Below, piece after piece: positions 24,268-31,608 of a stretch of 33,673 nt of DNA (positions are counted from its first letter, which is position 1; the number at the start of each line of letters is the position of its first letter). The notes below the pieces were generated by a model. It was not told the origin of the DNA. It saw only the letters and a program-made list of their open reading frames with translations, and did not search any database. The stretch is taken from contig JAJTCN010000022.1 in NCBI GenBank assembly GCA_021323335.1, positions 1 through 33,673 on the forward strand, given 5' to 3'. The stretch comes from Ramlibacter sp. Its GTDB lineage: Bacteria; Pseudomonadota; Gammaproteobacteria; Burkholderiales; Burkholderiaceae_C. The position numbers and the translations under genes were made by a program.

Positions 24268-24753
24268 ATGGCCGCCGCGCTGCCCGCCGACCTGGTCGCC
24301 ATCATGGCGCGCGGCGTGTCCGTCATCGTGGGCTCGCGCGATGCGAAGCTGCGCCCCAGCATCATGCGGGCCGTGGGCAGCCGGGTCGAGGCCAACGGCC
24401 AGGACATCACCGTCTACCTGTCGCGTAGTTCCTCGCGCCAGCTGCTGCAGGACATCGCCGCCACCGGCCAGCTCGCGGTGGTGTTCAGCGAGCCGTCGAC
24501 GCACCGCACGGTGCAGTTGAAGGCGTCGCGCTCGGAGATCCGCCAGGCCGTCGATGCCGATGCGCCGGTGCTGGCCGCGTACCTGAAGTCGATGGAGCAC
24601 GAGATCCAGCAGGTCGGCTTCGCGCCGCCGCTGACGCGCGCGATGCTGGCGCACCGGCTGGACGACGTGGTGGCGGTGCGCTTCACGCCCGAGCAGGCCT
24701 TCGACCAGACGCCCGGCCCGCGCGCCGGCGCGGCGCTGGGGAGCGCGCGGTGA
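24268..24753 (+). CDS. Pyridoxamine-5'-phosphate-oxidase-like split-barrel protein
   Basis: This 161-residue soluble protein has the flavin-binding split-barrel pattern: IMARGVSVIVGSRDAKLRPSI, then GQDITVYLSRSSSRQLLQDI, TGQLAVVFSEPSTHRTVQLKA and the C-terminal PEQAFDQTPGP common in this group. It lacks the substrate motifs of true PdxH, so the cofactor may be FMN or F420-like and the substrate is unknown. The ATG at 24268 lies 5 bases after the permease stop. Its stop overlaps the GTG of the next gene (GTGA), and that gene starts with a related split-barrel domain, suggesting the two act together. Confidence 0.8.
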   Translation: MAAALPADLVAIMARGVSVIVGSRDAKLRPSIMRAVGSRVEANGQDITVYLSRSSSRQLLQDIAATGQLAVVFSEPSTHRTVQLKASRSEIRQAVDADAPVLAAYLKSMEHEIQQVGFAPPLTRAMLAHRLDDVVAVRFTPEQAFDQTPGPRAGAALGSAR

Positions 24754-26096
24754 CGGGCCCGGGCCTGCAGGACATCCGCGCCTGCTTCGAAGGCATGATC
24801 CCGGCGATCGTCGCCACCTGCGGCGCCGACGGCGTGCCGAACGTGGCTTACATCTCGCAGGTGTTCTACGCCGACGAGCGCCACGTGGCGCTGTCGTTCC
24901 AGTTCTTCAACAAGACGCGGCAGAACATCCTGGCCAACCCGTTCGCCACGGCGCTGGTGCTTCACCCGCACACCGCGCAGTTCCACCGCCTGCACATCCG
25001 CTACCTGCGCACGGAAACCGAAGGTCCGCTGTTCGAGGGCATGAAGGCGCAGCTGGCCGGCATCGCCTCGCACAGCGGGATGCAGGGCGTGTTCCGCCTG
25101 CTCGGCTCGGACGTCTACGAGGTGCAGGAAGTCGAGTCGCTGGAGGGCGCGCCGCTGCCGCCCCGGCCCCCGCGCGCCGGCCTGCTGGGCGGCGTGCGGC
25201 GCGCCAGCGAGCGGCTGGGGCGCTGCGGCAGCCTGGACGAGGCGCTCAATGCGGTGCTGGCCAGCCTGAACGACTTCCTCGGCATCCAGCACGCGATGGT
25301 GCTGATGCTGGACCCGGCCGCCGGTCGGCTGTACACGGTGGCGAGCTGCGGCTATGCCACCTCCGGCGTCGGCTCCGAGATCGGCCTCGGGCAGGGCGTG
25401 ATCGGCGTCGCCGCGCGCGAGCGCACCCCGGTGCGCATCGGCCACATGACCAGTGCCGCGCTCTACAGCCAGGCCATGCGCAGCAGCTTCAACGCCAACA
25501 TCCCGGACTTCGAACCGGTGCACGACATCCCGTACCCGGGCCTGGCGCAGCCCCACAGCCAGCTGGCGGTGCCGATCCAGAACGGCGGCCGGATGCTGGG
25601 CGTGCTGTTCGTGGAAAGCACGCAGGAGCTGCAGTTCAGCTGGGAAGACGAGGACGCGCTGGTGGCGATCGCCGGGCACCTGGGCGCGGCCATCGAGCTG
25701 CTGCAGTCCCATGCCGACGCCGCCGAAGCGGCGGCTGCGCCGGTGGCGACGGCCAGGCCCGCACCTGCCGTCCTGCAGCCGCTGGTGGTGAAGCACTTCG
25801 CGGCCAACGACAGCATCTTCCTGGGCGACACCTACCTGATCAAGGGCGTGGCCGGCGCGATCCTGTGGAAGCTGTTGCGCGACCACCGGCAGCTGGGACG
25901 CACGGAGTTCAGCAACCGCGAGCTGCGGCTGGACCCTGCCCTGCGATTGCCGGACATCAGCGACAACCTCGAGGCGCGGCTGCTGCTGTTGCAGCGGCGG
26001 CTGGCGGAGCAGGCGGGGCCGTTGCGGATCGAGAAGACGGGGCGGGGACGGTTCAGGCTCGTCGTCGATCGGCCGGTGGAGTTGGTGGACTCGTGA
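24750..26096 (+). CDS. Split-barrel / GAF / winged-helix-like fusion protein
   Basis: The product is 448 residues from GTG, overlapping the preceding stop by four bases. Residues 5-130 are a flavin split-barrel (CFEGMIPAIVATCGADGVPN, AYISQVFYADERHVALSFQF, NKTRQNILANP). Residues about 155-320 are a GAF domain (LDEALNAVLASLNDFLGIQ, MVLMLDPAAGRLYTVAS, SQLAVPIQNGGRMLGVLFVE, FSWEDEDALVAIAGHLGAAI). Residues about 345-448 resemble an OmpR-type winged helix, with LIKGVAGAILWKLLRDH, LEARLLLLQRRLAE and the end LRIEKTGRGRFRLVV, which recalls the wing motif RGRGYRL. This makes a plausible one-component flavin-redox sensor that binds DNA. The DNA-binding role is inference; the C-terminal domain could instead mediate protein contacts. 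Confidence 0.8.
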   Translation: MTGPGLQDIRACFEGMIPAIVATCGADGVPNVAYISQVFYADERHVALSFQFFNKTRQNILANPFATALVLHPHTAQFHRLHIRYLRTETEGPLFEGMKAQLAGIASHSGMQGVFRLLGSDVYEVQEVESLEGAPLPPRPPRAGLLGGVRRASERLGRCGSLDEALNAVLASLNDFLGIQHAMVLMLDPAAGRLYTVASCGYATSGVGSEIGLGQGVIGVAARERTPVRIGHMTSAALYSQAMRSSFNANIPDFEPVHDIPYPGLAQPHSQLAVPIQNGGRMLGVLFVESTQELQFSWEDEDALVAIAGHLGAAIELLQSHADAAEAAAAPVATARPAPAVLQPLVVKHFAANDSIFLGDTYLIKGVAGAILWKLLRDHRQLGRTEFSNRELRLDPALRLPDISDNLEARLLLLQRRLAEQAGPLRIEKTGRGRFRLVVDRPVELVDS

Positions 26097-26097
26097 C

Positions 26098-26178
26098 GTC
26101 GGGGTGCGCTTCGCGCAACCCGACCTACGTGAGTGCGATCAGAGTTCGTAGGTCGGGTTCGGCGCAGCCGACCCCGAC
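26098..26178. repeat. REP-like palindromic repeat (GTAGGTCGGGTT type)
   Basis: An 81-base imperfect palindrome lies between convergent stops. Outer arms are GTCGGGGT and ACCCCGAC. Inner arms are a perfect 13 bp, AACCCGACCTACG (26117-26129) and CGTAGGTCGGGTT (26147-26159). Sequences of this type, with GTAGGTCGGGTT cores and GCGCAGC loops, are dispersed in many proteobacterial genomes. It may also end transcription from both sides. Confidence 0.75.
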
Positions 26179-26186
26179 ACCCGCGC

Positions 26187-26921
26187 TCAGCCCGCCACCA
26201 ACCCCGGCACCGCCGCGATCCCCAGCGCCCCCGTCAACTTGCTCCACTCCTTCGTCGTGAGGAGCGGCTGCACCAGGTCCAGCACCGCCTGGAACGCGGG
26301 CGCCGGCGCCTTGGCGCGCATGTCGGCCAGCAGGTGGAACCGGTCCTGCGGATTCTGGAACGGCACCAGCCAGCGGGCGATGGCCATCATTTCCTGCGGC
26401 TCGATCGAGGCCACCAGCGCGTCGTGGACCGCAACGAGCTCGGCGTCCGTGTAGCGTGCCCACAGCACGGCGTTGTGCGCGGTCTCTTCCACGTGCATGT
26501 GCTCGAAGTTGCCGGCGATGAACAGCGCCAGCTCGCGGTAGAGGCGGGCAGCGGCCGCGTGGCGGGCTTGGGGCGCGGCCGCGCGCAGCACGACCACCAG
26601 GTCGGACAGCTGCGCGATGTGCTTCACGTGGTCTTCGTGCTCGTGCCCGATGGCGGCACTGGCACCCGGGGCGCGCGCCTCGATGGCGGCGTGGACGAAG
26701 TCGTTCTCGTGCCGCAGGTGGCCGGCGCAGACCGCCAGCAGGTCCAGCACCCGGTCGCTGGCCTGCGCGACCTCGTCCTCGTCGAGCGGGTCCATGCGGC
26801 CGACGGCCAGCAAGGTGTCGGCCATGAAGGCGCGCAGCGCCTTGTGGATGCCGGTGTACATGTCGAAGCGGGGGGCCTCGACGGCGGCGACGGATTCAAG
26901 TTCCTTGGAGGTGATCTGCAT
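26187..26921 (-). CDS. Hemerythrin HHE-domain protein
   Basis: The product is 244 residues, soluble and helical. Potential di-iron ligands are spread as in HHE hemerythrin domains: TGIHKALR (His about 25), CAGHLRHENDFVH, a second set IGHEHEDHVKHI, and NFEHMHVEETAHN. The C-terminal half (WLVPFQNPQDRFHLLADM onward) is an added helical region. Such proteins bind O2, NO or iron, or sense oxidative/nitrosative stress; which of these applies here is not visible. The ATG is preceded by GAAAGAAGACC. The upstream region (26922-27027) contains an 8-bp hairpin, GAACGCGC (26973-26980) and GCGCGTTC (26987-26994). It is convergent with the GAF fusion gene, with the REP element between them. Confidence 0.82.
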   Translation of the reverse strand: MQITSKELESVAAVEAPRFDMYTGIHKALRAFMADTLLAVGRMDPLDEDEVAQASDRVLDLLAVCAGHLRHENDFVHAAIEARAPGASAAIGHEHEDHVKHIAQLSDLVVVLRAAAPQARHAAAARLYRELALFIAGNFEHMHVEETAHNAVLWARYTDAELVAVHDALVASIEPQEMMAIARWLVPFQNPQDRFHLLADMRAKAPAPAFQAVLDLVQPLLTTKEWSKLTGALGIAAVPGLVAG

Positions 26922-27027
26922 GGTCTTCTTTCGCTGTGGATGACGGCAGGGGCGCCGTGGAAAGAAGTCTAGGAACGCGCGCCCCGGCGCGTTCTGAAGA
27001 AACTCTTATGCAAACCTTCAAGAAACC

Positions 27028-28686
27028 TTAAGCAGCGACGGCCTCGGCGGATGCGTGAACTGCTTCACGGGGCGCGTGCGCCGCCGCCTTGACCAGGTCG
27101 GCCGCCTTCTCGCCGATCATGATCACCGGCGCGTTGGTGTTGCCGCTGATGATGGTCGGCATCACCGAGGCGTCCACCACGCGCAGCGCCTCGATGCCGT
27201 GGACGCGCAACTGCGCATCGACCACGGCATCGGGGCCGCTGCCCATGCGGCAGGTGCCCACCGGGTGGTAGATGGTGTCCGCGTGGCCGCGGATGAAGGC
27301 CTCGATGGCTGCTTCATCCTGCGCGCTGGCGGAGGCCGCCAGCTCGCGCCCCCGCAGGCCCGCGAGCGCCGGTTGCCGCAGGATGTGGCGCATGGCCTGG
27401 AAGCCCCGCACCAGCCGGCGCACGTCGTCCGGGTCGGCAAGGAAATTCGGGTCGATCAAGGGCGCGGCCAGCGGGTCGGCGCTGGCCAGCGTCACCGTCC
27501 CCCGGCTCTTCGGCTGCAGCAGGCATACGTGGCAGGAGTAGCCGTGGCCGAACACCGTCTTGCGGCCATGGTCCACCAGCTTGCCGATCACGAAGTGCAG
27601 CTGCAGGTCGGGCGCCGGTTCCTCGGGCGTGCTCCGGATGAAGCCGCCCGCCTCCGCGAAGTTGGTGGTGAGCAGGCCCCGCCGATGCCGTCGCCATTCG
27701 AGGATGCCCCGGAAAGCGTTCACCAGCCCGCGCGGCGACAGGCCGAACAGGTCCGTGAGGTGCGGCGCATCCACCACCTGCACCACGTCGACGTGGTCGT
27801 GCAGGTTGCGGCCGACGCCGGGCAGGTCGTGCACCACCGGAATGCCGTGCCGCTGCAGCTGCGCGGCCGGCCCGATGCCGGAGAGCATCAGCAGCTGCGG
27901 CGACAGCAGCGCGCCGGCGCTGAGGATCACCTCGCGCCGCGCCCGCAACTCGCGGTCCTTTCCGTCCTGCCGCCAGGCGACGCCGACCGCGCGCCGGCCT
28001 TCCAGCAGCACGCGCGTGGCGTGCGCCCCGGTGACGACATGCAGGTTGGGCCGTTGCCGGTTGGGTGCGAGATAGGCCTTGGCGGCGCTGAAGCGCTCGC
28101 CGTCCTTGTGCGTCACCTGGTACAGGCCGACGCCTTCCTGCGAGATGCCGTTGAAGTCGCGGTTCTCCGCGTAGCCGGCCTGCTTGCCGGCCTCCACGAA
28201 GACCGAGCCGAAGCGGTTGGGACTGCGCAGGTCCATGACGTTGAGCGGCCCGCCGGTGGCGTGGAATGCGTCGGCGCCGCGCTCGTTATGCTCGGCCCGC
28301 CGGAAGTAAGGCAGCACCTCGTTCCAGCTCCAGCCCGCGTTGCCCTCGGCCGCCCAGCGGTCGTAGTCGGCGCGCTGGCCGCGCAGGTAGATCATGGCGT
28401 TGACGGAGCTCGAGCCGCCCAGCACCTTGCCGCGGGGCTGGTAGCCGCGGCGGCCGTTCAGCCCGGCCTGGGGCACGGTCTGGAAGCCCCAGTTCGCCTG
28501 GCCGTTCTTCGCCAGCAAGGCCAGGCCCGCCGGGCAGTGGATGAGGACGCTGGTATCGGGCGGCCCGGCCTCCAGCAGCGCGACCTGCACCGACGGGTCT
28601 TCGCTCAGGCGCGCCGCCAGCACGCAGCCGGCGGAGCCGCCGCCGACGATCAGGTAGTCCACCGTGGCGGGAAGGGAAGCGGTCAT
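27028..28686 (-). CDS. GMC-family FAD-dependent oxidoreductase (choline dehydrogenase-like)
   Basis: The product is 552 residues, the usual family length. The FAD-binding DYLIVGGGSAGCVLAARLSE is at the N-terminus. GMC signature 1 is around GKVLGGSSSVNAMIYLRGQ, signature 2 is in GALLSPQLLMLSGIGP, and the catalytic pair is His474 in YHPVGTCRMG and Asn518 in SGNTNAPVIMIGEKAADL. No signal peptide is present, so it is probably cytoplasmic or peripheral at the membrane. It would oxidise an alcohol, with electrons passing from FAD to an acceptor. The substrate cannot be read from sequence: choline, a long-chain alcohol or a polyethylene-glycol-like compound are all possible, and no betaine genes are adjacent. 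The ATG has AGAGGAGAT upstream. Confidence 0.9.
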   Translation of the reverse strand: MTASLPATVDYLIVGGGSAGCVLAARLSEDPSVQVALLEAGPPDTSVLIHCPAGLALLAKNGQANWGFQTVPQAGLNGRRGYQPRGKVLGGSSSVNAMIYLRGQRADYDRWAAEGNAGWSWNEVLPYFRRAEHNERGADAFHATGGPLNVMDLRSPNRFGSVFVEAGKQAGYAENRDFNGISQEGVGLYQVTHKDGERFSAAKAYLAPNRQRPNLHVVTGAHATRVLLEGRRAVGVAWRQDGKDRELRARREVILSAGALLSPQLLMLSGIGPAAQLQRHGIPVVHDLPGVGRNLHDHVDVVQVVDAPHLTDLFGLSPRGLVNAFRGILEWRRHRRGLLTTNFAEAGGFIRSTPEEPAPDLQLHFVIGKLVDHGRKTVFGHGYSCHVCLLQPKSRGTVTLASADPLAAPLIDPNFLADPDDVRRLVRGFQAMRHILRQPALAGLRGRELAASASAQDEAAIEAFIRGHADTIYHPVGTCRMGSGPDAVVDAQLRVHGIEALRVVDASVMPTIISGNTNAPVIMIGEKAADLVKAAAHAPREAVHASAEAVAA

Positions 28687-28747
28687 GCGGGATCTCCTCT
28701 ACCGTGGAGTCTAGGCAATTGTGCGGGCGCCGAAGCCGGGTGGCTGC

Positions 28748-28753
28748 TCTAAT
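28748..28753 (+). promoter_or_regulatory. Probable -10 box at the enoyl-CoA hydratase-like start
   Basis: TCTAAT at 28748-28753 lies 7 bases before the ATG at 28761, so the transcript would begin at or next to that ATG. No Shine-Dalgarno sequence is present. No convincing -35 was found. Confidence 0.3.
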
Positions 28754-28760
28754 GACGCTC

Positions 28761-29570
28761 ATGGAAAACGCCATGCCGCCCGCGGAGGGCACCATCACTA
28801 CCGAGCGCCGCGGCGCCTTGCTCCTGGTCGGCATCAACCGGCCGGCCAAGCGCAATGGCTTCACGCCGCGCATGTTCCGCGAGCTCGGCGAAGCCTACAC
28901 CTTGCTGGACGACGACGCGAGCCTGCGCGTCGGCGTGCTGTTCGCGCACGGGGACCACTTCACCGCGGGTCTCGACCTGCCGACCATCGCGCCGGCGATG
29001 CAGCGCGGCGAGAAGCTGTGGCCGCAGGATGCCGTGGAGCCACTGAACCTGGGCACGCCCGGCTACCGGCGCCGCACCAAGCCGATGGTGGTGGCGGTCC
29101 AGGGCATCACCTTCACCCTGGGCATCGAGCTGATGCTGGCGGCCGACATCGTGGTGGCGGCGGACGACTGCCGCTTCTCGCAGCTGGAAGTCAAGCGCGG
29201 GATCATGGCCACCGGTGGCGCCACGTTGCGGATGGCGGAGCGCGCCGGCCTCGGCAATGCCATGTTGCACCTGCTGACCGGCGACGAGTTCGGCGCCGCC
29301 GAAGCGTTGCGCCTGAACTTCGTGCAGAAGGTGGTGCCCGCGGGCGAGCAGCTGCACGAGGCCATCCGCATCGCGGAGACCATTGCCGCGCAGGCGCCGC
29401 TGGCGGTGGTCGCCACGCGCCTGAACGCGCTGGCTGCCGTGGAGCGCGGGCCGCTGGAGGCGATGGCGGAGTTCGTGCCGGTGCAGCAGCGGCTGTCGCG
29501 CACGGAGGATGCCGCGGAGGGCGTGCGTTCGTTCGTGGAGAAGCGGGCGGCGAGGTTCGCGGGCCGATAG
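28761..29570 (+). CDS. Enoyl-CoA hydratase/isomerase family protein
   Basis: The product is 269 residues with the crotonase fold. LLVGINRPAKRNGFTPRMF is the CoA-binding start, HGDHFTAGLDLPTIAP holds the first oxyanion-hole region, and TKPMVVAVQGITFTLGIELM holds the second. ADIVVAADDCRFSQLEVKRGI and TGDEFGAAEALRLNFVQKVV follow. At the places where crotonases carry catalytic Glu residues, the sequence after FTLGIELMLAADI is less canonical (TFTLG instead of the usual AxGGG), so the reaction may be hydratase, isomerase or hydrolase. I prefer the ATG at 28761 because a TCTAAT -10 sits just upstream; an in-frame ATG at 28752 overlaps that box. It is divergent from the GMC gene. A REP-like repeat follows the stop. 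Confidence 0.87.
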   Translation: MENAMPPAEGTITTERRGALLLVGINRPAKRNGFTPRMFRELGEAYTLLDDDASLRVGVLFAHGDHFTAGLDLPTIAPAMQRGEKLWPQDAVEPLNLGTPGYRRRTKPMVVAVQGITFTLGIELMLAADIVVAADDCRFSQLEVKRGIMATGGATLRMAERAGLGNAMLHLLTGDEFGAAEALRLNFVQKVVPAGEQLHEAIRIAETIAAQAPLAVVATRLNALAAVERGPLEAMAEFVPVQQRLSRTEDAAEGVRSFVEKRAARFAGR

Positions 29571-29571
29571 T

Positions 29572-29655
29572 CGTCATCCCCGCGCAGGCGGGGATCCAGG
29601 ACTCCCGAATTCGGGTACACGAAAGCCCTGGGTTCCCGCCTTCGCGGGAATGACG
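29572..29655. repeat. REP/MITE-like repeat (CGTCATyCCCGC type)
   Basis: An 84-base element has near-perfect inverted ends, CGTCATCCCCGC at the left and GCGGGAATGACG at the right. Internal hairpins are CCCCGCGCAGGCGGGG and TTCCCGCCTTCGCGGGAA, with GAATTC in the middle. Elements with this end sequence are dispersed in many beta- and gammaproteobacteria. It starts one base after the enoyl-CoA hydratase-like stop and ends before the ohrR promoter, so it may act as a terminator. Confidence 0.8.
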
Positions 29656-29667
29656 GCGCGGATTCAT

Positions 29668-29697
29668 ATTGCACGCAATTCAATTTCGGACTACACT
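29668..29697 (+). promoter_or_regulatory. ohrR promoter with overlapping palindrome
   Basis: TTGCAC (29669-29674), a 17-base spacer and TACACT (29692-29697) make a near-ideal sigma-70 promoter. The transcription start would fall at about 29703-29705, and the ohrR ATG is at 29705, so the message is leaderless or nearly so. ATTGC-AC-GCAAT (29668-29679) is a perfect palindrome covering the -35, followed by AATTCAATT. It is AT-rich like known OhrR operators and is a candidate autoregulatory site. Confidence 0.65.
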
Positions 29698-29704
29698 TCT
29701 CGCC

Positions 29705-30154
29705 ATGCCCACCCGCCGCCCCACCGCCGACGAAGCCCTGCTGCTCGACAACCAGCTGTGCTTCGCCCTGTACTCGGCGTCGCTGGCCATGACCAAGCTG
29801 TACAAGCCCCTGCTGGACGAACTCGGCCTGACCTACCCGCAGTACCTGGCGATGCTGGTGCTGTGGGAAGGCGACGGCCTGATGGTCTCCGAACTGGGCC
29901 AGCGCCTTTCCCTCGACTCCGGCACGCTGACGCCGTTACTGAAGCGGCTGGAAAGCGCCGGGCTGGTCAGCCGCATGCGCGACGTCGCCGACGAGCGCCG
30001 GGTGCACGTGCACCTCACGCCCGCCGGCCGCAAGCTGAAGGCGCGCGCGGCCAAGGTGCCCGAGTGCGTGCTCGCCGCCAGCCAGTGCTCCATCCCCGAG
30101 TTGCTCCAGCTCACCGCGCAGGTGCGCCGGCTGCGCGAGCGACTCGTCGCCTGA
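29705..30154 (+). CDS. ohrR: OhrR, organic-hydroperoxide-sensing MarR-family repressor
   Basis: The product is 149 residues. The N-terminus holds LLDNQLCFALYSASLAMTKL with the peroxide-sensing Cys19. Next is KLYKPLLDELGLTYPQYLAML with the Tyr residues that contact the oxidised Cys. The winged helix is LMVSELGQRLSLDSGTLTPL to DERRVHVHLTPAGRKL. The C-terminal PECVLAASQCSIPEL includes two more Cys, so it may be the 2-Cys type. In the family, oxidation of Cys releases the DNA and turns on ohr. The ATG sits about seven bases after a TACACT -10. ohr follows 22 bases downstream on the same strand, giving an ohrR-ohr operon. Confidence 0.93.
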   Translation: MPTRRPTADEALLLDNQLCFALYSASLAMTKLYKPLLDELGLTYPQYLAMLVLWEGDGLMVSELGQRLSLDSGTLTPLLKRLESAGLVSRMRDVADERRVHVHLTPAGRKLKARAAKVPECVLAASQCSIPELLQLTAQVRRLRERLVA

Positions 30155-30176
30155 TCCCCCAACCCACAGGAACGAC

Positions 30177-30593
30177 ATGACCACCTCCCTCGACAAAGTG
30201 CTGTACACCGCCAAGACCCACGCCACCGGCGGGCGCGACGGCCAGGGCCGCTCCGACGACGGCCGCATCGAAGTCAAGCTCTCGCCCCCCGGGCAGGGCA
30301 CCGGCACCAATCCCGAGCAGCTGTTCGGCATCGGCTATTCCGCCTGCTTCCTCGGCGCGATGAAGGCCGTGGCGCCCAAGCTGAAGGCCACCATCCCCGC
30401 CGAGACGTCCATCGCCGCCGAAGTGGACCTGGGCCCCACCTCGCTGGGCTACGGAATCTCGGTGCGGCTGAACATCAGCCTGCCGGGCATGGAGCGCGCC
30501 GCCGCGGAGCAACTGGTGGCCGAAGCCCACAAGGTCTGCCCCTACTCCAACGCAACCCGCAACAACATCGACGTCCAGATCAACGTGGTTTGA
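30177..30593 (+). CDS. ohr: Organic hydroperoxide resistance protein Ohr
   Basis: This 138-residue OsmC/Ohr-family thiol peroxidase detoxifies organic and lipid hydroperoxides, with reducing power from lipoylated proteins in studied members. The peroxidatic Cys57 is in GIGYSACFLGAM, the resolving Cys121 is in HKVCPYSNATRNN, and the catalytic Arg20 is in ATGGRDGQG. Length and motifs are typical of Ohr rather than OsmC. CACAGGAACGAC provides a ribosome-binding site before the ATG. It is cytoplasmic. It is co-transcribed with the OhrR gene just upstream, which should repress it until hydroperoxides appear. Confidence 0.95.
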   Translation: MTTSLDKVLYTAKTHATGGRDGQGRSDDGRIEVKLSPPGQGTGTNPEQLFGIGYSACFLGAMKAVAPKLKATIPAETSIAAEVDLGPTSLGYGISVRLNISLPGMERAAAEQLVAEAHKVCPYSNATRNNIDVQINVV

Positions 30594-30604
30594 TCGCAGG
30601 CGGC

Positions 30605-30610
30605 GACAAT
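30605..30610 (+). promoter_or_regulatory. Probable -10 box at the SrkA-like kinase start
   Basis: GACAAT at 30605-30610 precedes the ATG at 30616 by five bases (GGCGACAATGCCGCATG). A transcript started from it would begin at the ATG. No ribosome-binding site is visible. Confidence 0.3.
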
Positions 30611-30615
30611 GCCGC

Positions 30616-31549
30616 ATGACAGCAGACGCCCGCCATCCGTATGAAACGCTCACGCCCGACGTCGTGCTCGATGCCCTGGCGTCCGTGGGGCTCTACGGTG
30701 ACGGGCGCCTGCTCGGCCTGAGCTCCTACGAGAACCGCGTCTACCAGATCCACCTGGAAGACCCGTTCGAGGGCGCCGCGATCGTGGTCGCCAAGTTCTA
30801 CCGCCCCGCGCGCTGGAGCGAGGCGCAGATCCTGGAAGAGCACGCCTTCGCGGCGGAGCTGCTGCAAGCCGAAGTGCCGGCGGTCGCGCCGCTGGCGCCC
30901 GCGGGCGCCACGCTGCACCGGCACGCCGGCTTCTTCTTCAGCGTGGCGCCGCGGCGCGGCGGCCGGGCCCCCGAGCTCGACGATGGCGAAGTGCTGGAGT
31001 GGATCGGCCGCTATCTGGCGAGGCTGCACATCGTCGGCGCGCGCAAGCCGTTCGAAACCCGCCCGGCGCTGGACGTCGCCAGCTTCGGCGAAGAGCCGCG
31101 CGACTGGCTGCTGGGCCACGACGCCATCCCGCTCGACGTGCAGGGCGACTGGCAACGCGCGTGCGAACTCGCCCTGGCCCAGATCCGCACGGCCTTCGCT
31201 TCAGCGAAGGACGCGGGCGTGCGCAACCTGCGGCTGCATGGCGACTGCCATCCCGGCAACATCCTCTGGACACCCGATGCCGGCCCGCATTTCGTGGACC
31301 TCGACGACGCGCGCACCGGCCCGGCGGTGCAGGACCTGTGGATGCTGGTGTCCGGGGACCGGTGCGCTGATCGAACCGCTGCGCACCTTGCGCCTCATCC
31401 ACTACAGCGCGTGGCTGGCCAGGCGCTGGGACGACCCGGCCTTTCCGCACGCCTTTCCCTGGTTCGGCAGCTCCGACTACTGGCGCGGCCAGGTGCAGAT
31501 GCTGGAGGAGCAGATGGAGGCGATGGAGGAGGCGGCGGTGGTGGTGTAG
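30616..31549 (+). pseudogene. srkA: SrkA/YihE-type stress-response kinase, disrupted by deletion/frameshift
   Basis: The first 249 codons match the YihE/RdoA (SrkA) Ser/Thr kinase family: LTPDVVLDALASVGLYGDGR, LSSYENRVYQIHLED, AKFYRPARWSEAQILEEHAF, LHGDCHPGNILW catalytic loop (residues 207-218) and FVDLDDARTGPAVQDLWMLV. After SGDR (about 31362) homology jumps to the next frame, where the family's C-terminus resumes as ALIEPLRTLRLIHYSAWLAR, RRWDDPAFPHAFPWFG and DYWRGQVQMLEEQ, ending at TAG 31549. About 25-30 residues expected between the two parts (the region containing YEEF in E. coli) are absent, so this looks like a deletion of about 75-90 bases whose length is not a multiple of three. Read without correction, the first frame runs on to 32454 through antisense of the next gene. 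The cause may be a true mutation or an assembly error. Confidence 0.8.
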
Positions 31550-31608
31550 CGCCTTTGCTGGGGTTCGGGCTTCGCCGCTCACCACCAGCCTACGACACCG
31601 CTGCCGGC

